This document shows positions 26,671 to 34,758 of a DNA stretch of 64,000 bases, piece by piece; positions within the stretch are counted from its first letter, which is position 1, and every line of letters starts with the position of its first letter. A model generated the notes under the pieces. The model was not told the origin of the DNA and searched no databases. It worked only from the letters and a program-made list of their open reading frames with translations. The position numbers were made by a program, and so were the translations under genes. Source of the stretch: Methylococcus sp. Mc7. GTDB lineage: Bacteria > Pseudomonadota > Gammaproteobacteria > Methylococcales > Methylococcaceae. The DNA lies in contig NZ_CP079095.1 of the NCBI RefSeq assembly GCF_019285515.1, positions 1,488,001 through 1,552,000 of the forward strand, in the 5' to 3' direction.

Positions 26671-26689
26671 GGCCGGCGGGCCGGTTTTT
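26671..26689 (+). terminator. Weak hairpin with T-run just after pmoC
   Basis: GGCCGG/CCGGTT (two G-U pairs) around a CGGG loop is followed by a T run (26685-26689), starting 11 bases after the pmoC stop. It resembles a leaky terminator that could make pmoC mRNA more abundant than pmoAB. Confidence 0.35.
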
Positions 26690-26747
26690 GGGGTTCTGGC
26701 GACAGGCTCCGTGCCGGTCCGGCGGCCGGAAAGGACTCGCGGCGATG

Positions 26748-26772
26748 GGTGTCCGGGGTTTTCCCGGGCACC
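26748..26772 (+). promoter_or_regulatory. Intercistronic stem-loop before pmoA
   Basis: A 10-bp stem with one G-U pair (26748-26757 with 26763-26772, GGTGTCCGGG / CCCGGGCACC) encloses a GTTTT loop. It ends 26 bases before the pmoA ribosome-binding site, with no T-run. It could be a processing or stabilising element in the pmoCAB mRNA. Confidence 0.5.
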
Positions 26773-26810
26773 GTCGAAAATAAGAAACGACAAATTTGGA
26801 GGTAACTTTA

Positions 26811-27554
26811 ATGAGTGCTGCGCAATCTGCGGTTCGTTCGCACGCCGAAGCGGTCCAGTTGTCCCGGACCATCGACTGGATGGCGTTGTTCGTGGTGTTC
26901 TTCGTGATCGTGGGCTCGTACCACATTCACGCCATGCTCACCATGGGCGACTGGGACTTCTGGTCGGACTGGAAAGACCGTCGACTGTGGGTCACCGTGA
27001 CCCCGATCGTGCTGATCACCTTCCCGGCGGCCGTCCAATCCTACCTGTGGGAACGGTATCGTCTGCCCTGGGGCGCCACCGTCTGCGTACTCGGCCTGCT
27101 GCTGGGTGAGTGGATCAACCGCTACTTCAACTTCTGGGGCTGGACCTACTTCCCGATCAACTTCGTCTTCCCCGCCTCGCTGGTACCGGGCGCCATCATC
27201 CTGGACACCGTCCTGATGCTGTCGGGCAGCTACCTGTTCACCGCCATCGTCGGCGCCATGGGCTGGGGTCTGATCTTCTACCCGGGCAACTGGCCGATCA
27301 TCGCGCCGCTGCACGTCCCGGTGGAATACAACGGCATGCTGATGTCGATCGCCGACATCCAGGGCTACAACTACGTCCGCACGGGCACCCCGGAATACAT
27401 CCGCATGGTAGAGAAGGGCACCCTGCGTACCTTCGGTAAGGACGTCGCCCCGGTATCGGCATTCTTCTCCGCGTTCATGTCGATCCTGATCTACTTCATG
27501 TGGCACTTCATCGGTCGCTGGTTCTCCAACGAACGGTTCCTGCAGAGCACCTGA
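26811..27554 (+). CDS. pmoA: Particulate methane monooxygenase subunit A (PmoA)
   Basis: The 247-residue membrane subunit of pMMO is the standard marker for methanotrophs. Conserved blocks used as diagnostic sites are present: GDWDFWSDWKDRR, FPINFVFPASLVPGAI, and LMSIADIQGYNYVRTGTPEYI with the E-rich tail region. It has about seven membrane segments. The ATG at 26811 follows GGAGGTAAC. There are 150 bases after pmoC and 105 before pmoB, both containing structured RNA. Codon use is strongly biased toward C-ending codons, as expected for a very highly expressed gene. Confidence 0.98.
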   Translation: MSAAQSAVRSHAEAVQLSRTIDWMALFVVFFVIVGSYHIHAMLTMGDWDFWSDWKDRRLWVTVTPIVLITFPAAVQSYLWERYRLPWGATVCVLGLLLGEWINRYFNFWGWTYFPINFVFPASLVPGAIILDTVLMLSGSYLFTAIVGAMGWGLIFYPGNWPIIAPLHVPVEYNGMLMSIADIQGYNYVRTGTPEYIRMVEKGTLRTFGKDVAPVSAFFSAFMSILIYFMWHFIGRWFSNERFLQST

Positions 27555-27659
27555 TCCTGACAGATCGGGCCGACGCAAGACCCATGTGAAAGACCGCCGT
27601 CCGGCTTGGCGACAGGCCGGCGAGTGACCCAACAGCAAGAACTCGAAAGAGGAGAGATC

Positions 27660-28904
27660 ATGAAAACAATAAAGGACCGGATTGCAAAATGGTCTGCAAT
27701 CGGACTGCTGTCCGCCGTGGCAGCGACCAGCTTCTACGCCCCGAACGCCGCCGCCCACGGTGAGAAATCGCAGGCCGCGTTCATGCGTATGCGTACCATC
27801 CACTGGTACGACCTGAGCTGGTCGAAAGAGAAAGTCAAAGTCAACGAAACCGTGGAAATCAAAGGCAAGTTCCACGTGTTCGAAGGCTGGCCGGAGACGG
27901 TCGACGAACCGGATGTCGCGTTCCTCAACGTCGGCATGCCGGGCCCCGTGTTCGTCCGCAAGGAATCGTACATCGGGGGTCAGCTGGTGCCGCGTTCGGT
28001 ACGTCTGGAAATCGGCAAGACCTACGACTTCCGGGTCGTCCTCAAAGCCCGTCGTCCGGGTGACTGGCACGTACACACCATGATGAACGTCCAGGGCGGT
28101 GGACCGATCATCGGCCCCGGCAAGTGGATCACCGTGGAAGGCTCCATGAGCGAATTCCGGAACCCCGTCACCACCCTGACCGGGCAGACGGTGGACCTGG
28201 AGAACTACAACGAAGGCAACACCTACTTCTGGCACGCCTTCTGGTACGCCATCGGCCTCGCCTGGATCGGCTACTGGTCGCGTCGTCCGATCTTCATCCC
28301 CCGTCTGCTGATGGTGGATGCGGGCCGTGGGGACGAACTGGTGTCCACCACCGACCGCAAGGTGGCGATGGGCTTCCTGGCCGCCACCATCCTGATCGTG
28401 GTCATGGCCATGTCCAGCGCCAACAGCAAGTACCCGATCACCATCCCGCTGCAGGCCGGTACCATGCGTGGCATGAAGCCGATCGACCTGCCGGCGCCGA
28501 CGGTGGCGGTGAAAGTGGAAGACGCCACCTACCGGGTACCGGGCCGCGCCATGCGGATGAAGCTGACCGTGACCAACCACGGCAACAGCCCGATCCGGCT
28601 GGGTGAGTTCTACACCGCCTCGGTGCGTTTCCTGGATTCCAACGTCTACAAGGACACCACCGGCTATCCGGAAGACCTGCTGGCCGAAGACGGTCTGAGC
28701 GTCAGCGACAACAGCCCGCTGGCCCCCGGTGAGACCCGCACGGTCGACGTGACGGCGTCCGACGCGGCGTGGGAAGTGTATCGTCTGTCCGACATCATCT
28801 ACGACCCGGACAGCCGTTTCGCCGGTCTGCTGTTCTTCTTCGACGCTGAAGGCAACCGTCAGATCGTGCAGATCGACGCACCGCTGATCCCGTCGTTCAT
28901 GTAA
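27660..28904 (+). CDS. pmoB: Particulate methane monooxygenase subunit B (PmoB)
   Basis: The 414-residue subunit has two periplasmic cupredoxin domains joined by two membrane helices. The signal peptide (residues 1-32, ending NAAA) exposes His33 as the mature N-terminus. Together with His137 and His139 (GDWHVHT) it forms the CuB site; all three are present. Membrane helices lie at about 185-205 and 235-255. The ATG at 27660 follows GAGGAGAG. A strong terminator at 28951 closes the operon. Confidence 0.98.
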   Translation: MKTIKDRIAKWSAIGLLSAVAATSFYAPNAAAHGEKSQAAFMRMRTIHWYDLSWSKEKVKVNETVEIKGKFHVFEGWPETVDEPDVAFLNVGMPGPVFVRKESYIGGQLVPRSVRLEIGKTYDFRVVLKARRPGDWHVHTMMNVQGGGPIIGPGKWITVEGSMSEFRNPVTTLTGQTVDLENYNEGNTYFWHAFWYAIGLAWIGYWSRRPIFIPRLLMVDAGRGDELVSTTDRKVAMGFLAATILIVVMAMSSANSKYPITIPLQAGTMRGMKPIDLPAPTVAVKVEDATYRVPGRAMRMKLTVTNHGNSPIRLGEFYTASVRFLDSNVYKDTTGYPEDLLAEDGLSVSDNSPLAPGETRTVDVTASDAAWEVYRLSDIIYDPDSRFAGLLFFFDAEGNRQIVQIDAPLIPSFM

Positions 28905-28950
28905 TCGTCCAAGGGGGGGCCTTCGGGACTCCCCTTCCGGCGGTGAAAGC

Positions 28951-28988
28951 AAAAACCCCCGGCCGGTGACGGTCGGGGGTTTTTGTTT
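28951..28988 (+). terminator. Rho-independent terminator of pmoCAB
   Basis: AAAAACCCCCG pairs with CGGGGGTTTTT (with a short mispaired centre), followed by TTTTGTTTG, 47 bases after the pmoB stop. A classic intrinsic terminator. Confidence 0.92.
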
Positions 28989-29021
28989 GTCCAGGGGTTT
29001 TGGGCGTCAGGCTCAAAGCAA

Positions 29022-29043
29022 AGGCCCCGGATCACCGAGGCCT
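29022..29043 (-). terminator. Possible terminator of typA
   Basis: AGGCCTCGG and CCGGGGCCT pair on the minus strand (one mismatch) around TGAT, followed by TTGCTTT, 28 bases beyond the typA stop. The T-run is interrupted, so efficiency is doubtful. Confidence 0.45.
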
Positions 29044-29071
29044 CGTGCCGCCGGGGGCTGCGGGGCCGCTG

Positions 29072-30892
29072 TCAGGCCTCGGCGCTTCGGGAAGCCTTCT
29101 TGCGCTCGTGTTCCTGCAAGAGTTTCTTGCGGATACGAATGGTCTGGGGGGTCACTTCCACGAGTTCATCGTCATCAATGAATTCTATCGCCTGCTCAAG
29201 ACTGAACTTGATCGCGGGCGTCAGCAGGATGTTCTCGTCACTGCCGGCCGCCCGGATGTTGGTGAGCTGTTTGGCTTTCGTGGGGTTGACCACCAGATCG
29301 TTTCCCCGAGTATGCACGCCGACCACCATACCTTCGTACACTTCGTCGCCATGCTCCACGAATAGACGTCCCCGTTCCTGGAGATTGAACAACGAGAATG
29401 CCAACGCCTTGCCCGCCGTGTTGGAAATCAGCGCCCCATTCGTTCTCTGTCCGATCGCTCCTTTCTTGATCGGTCCGTAGTGATCGAACACGTGATACAG
29501 CAGGCCGGTTCCGGATGTGGTGGTGAGGAACTCCGTCTGAAATCCGATGAGTCCGCGGGATGGGATGACGTACTCGAGACGCACACGTCCTTGACCATCC
29601 GGCACCATGTTCTGGAGGTCGCCCTTGCGCTCGCCGAGTTTTTCCATGACGGCGCCCTGATGTGCCTCCTCGAGTTCGATCGTCACGAATTCATAGGGCT
29701 CGCAAGGTTCTCCGTCGATTTCGCGGATGATGACCTCGGGTCTGGAAACGGCCAGCTCGTAACCTTCCCGCCGCATGTTTTCGATCAGAATGGAAAGATG
29801 CAGCTCGCCTCGGCCGGAAACCGCAAATTTATCGGGGTCTGCCGTGTCCTCCACCCGCAGTGCGACATTGTGGATCAGCTCCCGATTCAACCGGTCGCGA
29901 ATCTGCCTTGACGTCAGAAACTTGCCTTCCCTTCCTGCGAAAGGCGAATTGTTTACCTGAAAGGTCATGCTTACCGTGGGCTCGTCCACGGTGAGCGGGG
30001 GAAGCTGTTCGGCAAATCCAACCGCACAGAGCGTATCCGAAATCTCGAGCCCTTCGATACCGGTGAAAGCGATGATGTCGCCGGCGCTTGCCTCGTCTCT
30101 TTCTATGCGCTCCAGGCCGTGGAACGCCAGGACCTGAAGAATGCGGGCGGCGCTTTGCCTGCCATCGCGTTTGATCAGCGTGACGGGGGTATTCCTTTTG
30201 ACGGTGCCTCGGGTGATTCTTCCGATGCCGATGACCCCTACGTAGGAATTGTAATCGAGGCTGCTGACCTGCATCTGAAACGGGCCGTCGACATCCACGT
30301 CGGGCGGCGAGACGTGATTCACGATGGCTTCGAACAGCGGTTCCAGCGTCCCTCCGGTGATATCCGGGCTCAGCCCGGCATAGCCGTTCAACGCCGAGCA
30401 GTAGATGACCGGAAAGTCGAGCTGGGCTTCGGTGGCGCCGAGGCGGTCGAACAGGTCGAAGGTCTGGTCCAGCACCCAGTCGGGGCGGGCGCCGGGCCGG
30501 TCGATCTTGTTGATCACGACGATGGGATGCAATCCCATGGCGAAGGCCTTTTGAGTGACGAAGCGGGTTTGCGGCATGGGGCCGTCCACGGCGTCGACCA
30601 GAAGCAAAACCGAATCGACCATGGAAAGGACCCGCTCGACTTCACCGCCGAAGTCGGCATGGCCAGGAGTATCCACAATGTTGATACGGTAATCCCGCCA
30701 CTTGATCGCGGTATTTTTCGCTAGGATGGTGATGCCTCGCTCTTTCTCGAGGTCGTTGGAGTCCATGACGCGCTCACCCACCCGCTCGTGAGCGGCGAAA
30801 GTGCCGCTTTGCTGGAGCAGTTTGTCTACCAGGGTGGTTTTGCCGTGGTCGACATGGGCGATGATCGCAATGTTACGTAACTTGTCTACCAT
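29072..30892 (-). CDS. typA: Ribosome-associated GTPase TypA/BipA
   Basis: The 606-residue translational GTPase has the G1 motif AHVDHGKTT (about residues 13-21), [12 protein letters not shown] (G3) and [10 protein letters not shown] (G4), then EF-G-like domains III and V and the BipA-specific C-terminus ending in basic residues. It assists ribosome assembly and translation under stress. The ATG at 30892 ([10 protein letters not shown]) matches the usual start; another ATG at 30901 would add three residues. A long perfect hairpin lies about 30 bases upstream, so expression may depend on read-through or on a promoter overlapping it. Confidence 0.95.
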   Translation of the reverse strand: MVDKLRNIAIIAHVDHGKTTLVDKLLQQSGTFAAHERVGERVMDSNDLEKERGITILAKNTAIKWRDYRINIVDTPGHADFGGEVERVLSMVDSVLLLVDAVDGPMPQTRFVTQKAFAMGLHPIVVINKIDRPGARPDWVLDQTFDLFDRLGATEAQLDFPVIYCSALNGYAGLSPDITGGTLEPLFEAIVNHVSPPDVDVDGPFQMQVSSLDYNSYVGVIGIGRITRGTVKRNTPVTLIKRDGRQSAARILQVLAFHGLERIERDEASAGDIIAFTGIEGLEISDTLCAVGFAEQLPPLTVDEPTVSMTFQVNNSPFAGREGKFLTSRQIRDRLNRELIHNVALRVEDTADPDKFAVSGRGELHLSILIENMRREGYELAVSRPEVIIREIDGEPCEPYEFVTIELEEAHQGAVMEKLGERKGDLQNMVPDGQGRVRLEYVIPSRGLIGFQTEFLTTTSGTGLLYHVFDHYGPIKKGAIGQRTNGALISNTAGKALAFSLFNLQERGRLFVEHGDEVYEGMVVGVHTRGNDLVVNPTKAKQLTNIRAAGSDENILLTPAIKFSLEQAIEFIDDDELVEVTPQTIRIRKKLLQEHERKKASRSAEA

Positions 30893-30922
30893 GATTCTCA
30901 AAGGGGTCGTGTGGGAAAAAAG

Positions 30923-30958
30923 AAAGCACCCCGCTTCACGGTGAAGCGGGGTGCTTTT
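30923..30958 (-). terminator. Strong terminator after the rhodanese gene
   Basis: A 17-bp perfect inverted repeat (AAAGCACCCCGCTTCAC and its complement) is almost without a loop. On the minus strand it is followed by TTCTTTTTTC. On the plus strand TTTTT follows too, so it can stop both directions. It separates the def-to-rhodanese run from typA. Confidence 0.85.
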
Positions 30959-31014
30959 TGGAAAATTAGACCGCGATTCAGCTCAGCGGTTTCATGGGGA
31001 ACTACGGGCCGCCT

Positions 31015-31407
31015 TTAGCTTTGTTCCCAGGGGAGGCCGCGATAACGCCATCCTCCTCTCGAGCTGCGATGGCGGCTGTCATCCAGAGGGCCTTCGAAAC
31101 CTTCGCATATATTGTACAGTTTCGAATAGCCGGCGGATGCTAGCTGCTCCGCGGCTTCCTGGGAGCGCTGGCCGCTTCTGCACAGGAGCAGGATCGGAGT
31201 CGTGCCGTCGGAGGCGAGCTGCTTGACCCCATCGAGGAAATCCGGATTGATTCGCCAGGTCGGCGCAAATTTCCACGGAACGTTGCATGCCCCCGGCGGG
31301 TGTCCGATCATGGCGAACTCGATGGGGTCGCGCACGTCGAGAAGAACGTGATCGGGATGGTCCAGTATTAACTGCCAGGCGGCAGCGGGGTCGATTTGCT
31401 CGATCAT
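31015..31407 (-). CDS. Single-domain rhodanese-like sulfurtransferase
   Basis: The 130-residue protein is a complete rhodanese domain: LLDVRDPIEF, AMIGHPPGACNVPW and the active-site loop LLCRSGQRS with Cys at about residue 77. The loop has six residues, typical for sulfur rather than phosphatase substrates. It is cytoplasmic. Its ATG overlaps the stop of the upstream methyltransferase by 4 bases, hinting at a joint role in sulfur, selenium or tellurium chemistry, though this is inference. A tail of Ser, Arg and Gly residues follows the domain. Confidence 0.88.
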   Translation of the reverse strand: MIEQIDPAAAWQLILDHPDHVLLDVRDPIEFAMIGHPPGACNVPWKFAPTWRINPDFLDGVKQLASDGTTPILLLCRSGQRSQEAAEQLASAGYSKLYNICEGFEGPLDDSRHRSSRGGWRYRGLPWEQS

Positions 31408-31991
31408 GAATCGGGTCTCTGGGCTATAAGAAAAGCTTCGTCACGTTGGCCGGCATCCGGTTTGCCCGTCAGCGCTTCATCCCGGTAATAACGGATCAGC
31501 AGCCCGTCAAAGAGCCGGATGAGTTCGTTGTCGCGCAGCAGAAAGCGGGGGTTGCCGGGGCCGGAACCGCTGGTCTTGGTTTCCATGAAAGTCTGATAGA
31601 ACAACAAACCGCCAGGTTCGAGCGCGTCCGCGATGTCCCGCGCCAGCGTCCGCTCCAGGAATCTGGCGACGACGATCACGTCATAACGTTCGGCGGCCCA
31701 ATGGCGTTCCATGACATCTGCGACGCGGGCGTTGATGGACAGCCCTTCCGCGCACGCGGTATCGGTCAACGCCTCGATTCCCGCCTCCGAAATGTCGATG
31801 GCGTCCACCTCGAACCCGCGGCGGGCCAGAAACACGGCATTGCCGCCGAGCCCGCAGGCGAGGTCCAGAGCTTTGCCGCCGGCCGGAAGGAGATGCTCAT
31901 TCTCGGACAGTACCGTTGCAGCTCCAGGGAAGGGAGCCTTCCAGCCCCGATAGATCCGGTCCCATTTTTGCCGGGTCGTTTCAACGTCCAT
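31404..31991 (-). CDS. Class I SAM-dependent methyltransferase (TehB-like)
   Basis: The 195-residue enzyme has a seven-strand SAM-binding fold: ALDLACGLGGNAVFLARRG (motif I, about residues 41-59), VDAIDISEAGIEAL, and YDVIVVARFLER. Overall it resembles small TehB-type methyltransferases that act on tellurite, selenite or thiols, but substrate cannot be read from sequence. It starts 2 bases after the trkA stop and is coupled to the rhodanese gene. Confidence 0.82.
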   Translation of the reverse strand: MDVETTRQKWDRIYRGWKAPFPGAATVLSENEHLLPAGGKALDLACGLGGNAVFLARRGFEVDAIDISEAGIEALTDTACAEGLSINARVADVMERHWAAERYDVIVVARFLERTLARDIADALEPGGLLFYQTFMETKTSGSGPGNPRFLLRDNELIRLFDGLLIRYYRDEALTGKPDAGQRDEAFLIAQRPDS

Positions 31992-31993
31992 CG

Positions 31994-33367
31994 TCAGCTC
32001 CTCGAGGCATCCCCCTGGAACATCTGCTCGATGATCGGGATCACCTTCTTGTCGAGCAGGAACATGATGACATGATCCCCGTCCTCTATGACGGTGTCGT
32101 GATGGACTTGTATCACCTCTTGATCCCTGACCAGGGCACCCATGACCACGCCCGGCGGAATCGGGATGCGGTCTATCGGTATGCCGATCACCTTCGATTT
32201 TCCCGGAGTTCCGTGGGCGACGGCTTCGAGCGCTTCGGCGGCACCATGCCGCAGCGAATGGACCTGGACCACGTCGCCTTTGCGGATATGACGAAGGAGG
32301 GCGCCTATGGTGGATTGCTGCGGCGAAATGACCAGATCGATCTGGTTGGGATCGACGATGTCCGCGTAAGCGGCTTTGTTGACCAGGCTGATGACGCGCC
32401 GTGCACCCAGCCGCTTGGCCAGCATCGCGGAGAGGATGTTGGCTTCGTCGTCGTTGGTGATGGCGCAGAAGATGTCGGTGTTTTCGATGTTCTCACTCAG
32501 CAGCAGCTCCTTGTCGGAAGCGTCTCCCAGCAACACCACGGTATTGGTCAGGTCTCCCGCGATCTTCTTGGCGCGGTCGGCGTTTTTCTCGATGACCTTG
32601 ACCTGATAACGGTGTTCCAACGCTTGCGCCACCCGCTTGCCGACATGTCCGCCCCCGGCGAACATGAGCCGCTTGTAGGGTTTGTCGAGCTCGCGCAGCT
32701 CACTCATCACGTCGCTGATCTCCTCGGACGAGGCCATGAAGAACACTTCGTCGCCGTGTTCTATCGTCTGCCGTCCATTCGGGATGATGGGGCGAGCATT
32801 GCGGAAAATGGCGGCGATCCGGGCATGGACGTTCGGCATGTGCTGATGAAGCTCGCGAATTTCCCGGCCGACCAAGGGTCCTCCCGTCAGTGCCCGGACC
32901 GATACCAGCCGGACCCGTCCTTCGGCGAAATCCAGAACCTGGGAGGCGCCTGGATATTGCAGCAGCCGTTCGATCATCTGGGTGACGATCTGTTCGGGGC
33001 TGATGACCACGTCTATGGGCACGCCCTCCTTCGAGAATATCTCCGGATAGCTCAGATATTCGATGGCGCGCACCCGCGCGATCTTCTTGGGAATATTGAA
33101 CAAGGTGTGCGAGATCTGGCAGGCCAGCATGTTGGTTTCATCGTCGCTGGTCACCGCGATGAGCATGTCGGTGTCGTCGGCGCCCGCGCGCTTCAGCACC
33201 GTGGGATGCGCCGCATTGCCCTGTACGGTGCCGATGTCGAAGCGGTCGTGCAGCTCCCGCAGGACACTGGTCTGTTTGTCCACGACTACGATGTCGTTGT
33301 CCTCGCTGCAAAGGCTGGCCAGTACGCTCGAGCCGACCTGGCCGGCACCCAGGATGATGATCTTCAT
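31994..33367 (-). CDS. trkA: Trk potassium uptake regulatory NAD-binding protein TrkA
   Basis: The 457-residue peripheral membrane protein gates TrkH/TrkG potassium channels. It contains two RCK repeats: IIILGAGQVGSSV (residues 2-14) opens the first Rossmann fold and LMFAGGGHVGKRVA (about 232-245) the second; each is followed by a TrkA_C domain. Length and duplication match the family. The trkH partner is not in the window. Position after ntrYX is conserved in many proteobacteria. Confidence 0.94.
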   Translation of the reverse strand: MKIIILGAGQVGSSVLASLCSEDNDIVVVDKQTSVLRELHDRFDIGTVQGNAAHPTVLKRAGADDTDMLIAVTSDDETNMLACQISHTLFNIPKKIARVRAIEYLSYPEIFSKEGVPIDVVISPEQIVTQMIERLLQYPGASQVLDFAEGRVRLVSVRALTGGPLVGREIRELHQHMPNVHARIAAIFRNARPIIPNGRQTIEHGDEVFFMASSEEISDVMSELRELDKPYKRLMFAGGGHVGKRVAQALEHRYQVKVIEKNADRAKKIAGDLTNTVVLLGDASDKELLLSENIENTDIFCAITNDDEANILSAMLAKRLGARRVISLVNKAAYADIVDPNQIDLVISPQQSTIGALLRHIRKGDVVQVHSLRHGAAEALEAVAHGTPGKSKVIGIPIDRIPIPPGVVMGALVRDQEVIQVHHDTVIEDGDHVIMFLLDKKVIPIIEQMFQGDASRS

Positions 33368-33390
33368 GTGAAACTGTTGGATTTGCCTGC

Positions 33391-34758
33391 TTAGCGCTTG
33401 TCTTTGAACTTGATGCCCAACGCGTTGAGCTTCCGGTATAGATGCGTACGTTCCAGGCCGATGGCCTGGGACAGCCGGGCGACGCTGCCGCCGTACTTGT
33501 CCAGATGGTATTCGAGATAAGTCTTCTCGAAGCGTTCGCGGGCTTCCTTCAGCGGTAGCTCGAAAAAGTCGGACTTGCCTTCCGCTTTCAGCGTGTCGGT
33601 CGTGCCGCCGAGTATGGATTTGACCTCATCCAGCGAGACGTCTTCGCCGCTGCCCAGAATCAAGAGCCGCTGGACCAGGTTTTTCAGCTCCCGGATGTTG
33701 CCGTTCCAGACGTAGTGACGCAAAAAGTTCTGTACCGAGACCGGAAAACGCCGGAACGGGAGCTTTTCCCGGCTGACGAAATAGTCCACGTAAAACCGGA
33801 GCAATTCAGGCACGTCCTCGCTGTGCTCCCGAAGCGGCGGAATTTTGAGCGTCACGGCGTTCAGCAAATAAAACAGCTCCCGGCGGAAAAGTCCGGCGCG
33901 GACTGCGTCGTCCAGGGGCACATGCGTCGATGCGACCAGACGGAAATCCGTGTGGATGGGTTCGGTGCCGCCGACGCGGTAAAACGCACCGGTCTCCAGC
34001 GCTCCCAGGAGGCGCACCTGGGTTTCCGGCTCGAGATCGGAGACGTCCTCGAGAAAAAGCGTGCCTCCACGGGCCTGTTCCAGCAGCCCCCTCCGGATCT
34101 TGCCGTTGTTTTCGCTGCCGAAGAATTCGATGGCGGACGCCGCGGGCGAAATGGTGCCGGCGGCGACCTCCAGGAAAGGCCCGGAGCGGCGTGAGCTGTG
34201 GGTATGCAGGTAACGTGCGGCGGTCTCCTTGCCGCTGCCGGCCTCTCCGACCAGCAGGACACGTGCGTCATGCTGCGCGAGGCGTTTGATCTGCTCCCGC
34301 AGCAGCTCCATCGAAGCGCTCTTGCCGACCAGTTCCACCGGCGCCGTTTCGGCCGCGCGTCTCACCCCCGCGGTTTCGCGTGTCAGCCGGACCGACTCCA
34401 GCGCCCGCTCCACGGTGATCAGGAGTTTCGCCATCGAGATGGGCTTTTCCAGTACGTCGTGGGCGCCCAGGCGGGTGGCTTCTATGGCGGTTTCCACCGT
34501 GGCGTGCCCGGACATCATGATGACGGGGCAGTCTATCGCTCCGCTTTCCAGCCATTCCCGGAGCAGCGAAATGCCGTCCTCGTCCGGCATCCAGATATCC
34601 AGCAGGACCAGGTCCGGCCGATGTTCCCGGACGGCCTGGCGGGCGGCGGCCCCGTTTTCGGCGCCTACCACCGTGTAGCCTTCGTCGGTGAGGATGTCCT
34701 GCACCAGTCCGCGGATGTCGGGCTCGTCATCGACGACCAATATGCAGCCTTGATTCAT
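33391..34758 (-). CDS. ntrX: NtrX-type response regulator lacking the GAFTGA motif
   Basis: The 455-residue regulator has a receiver domain with phospho-acceptor Asp54 (LLDIWMP), an AAA+ domain with Walker A GEAGSGKE (171-178), and a C-terminal Fis-type HTH (GSVARLSQAIGLERTHLYRKL). The sigma-54 contact loop GAFTGA is missing: where EKGAFTGA is expected the protein reads EFFGSENNGKIRRG (211-224), and Walker B is LFLED in place of LFLDE. It therefore probably does not remodel sigma-54 polymerase. Paired with NtrY by a 4-base overlap. Confidence 0.9.
   Translation of the reverse strand: MNQGCILVVDDEPDIRGLVQDILTDEGYTVVGAENGAAARQAVREHRPDLVLLDIWMPDEDGISLLREWLESGAIDCPVIMMSGHATVETAIEATRLGAHDVLEKPISMAKLLITVERALESVRLTRETAGVRRAAETAPVELVGKSASMELLREQIKRLAQHDARVLLVGEAGSGKETAARYLHTHSSRRSGPFLEVAAGTISPAASAIEFFGSENNGKIRRGLLEQARGGTLFLEDVSDLEPETQVRLLGALETGAFYRVGGTEPIHTDFRLVASTHVPLDDAVRAGLFRRELFYLLNAVTLKIPPLREHSEDVPELLRFYVDYFVSREKLPFRRFPVSVQNFLRHYVWNGNIRELKNLVQRLLILGSGEDVSLDEVKSILGGTTDTLKAEGKSDFFELPLKEARERFEKTYLEYHLDKYGGSVARLSQAIGLERTHLYRKLNALGIKFKDKR

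Noticed and set aside
26808-28952. A 714-codon open frame antisense to pmoA-pmoB
   Set aside because: It mirrors the highly biased codons of the pmo genes, has no recognisable domain, and its composition (Asp, Arg, Gln, His rich) is typical of antisense shadows in GC-rich DNA.
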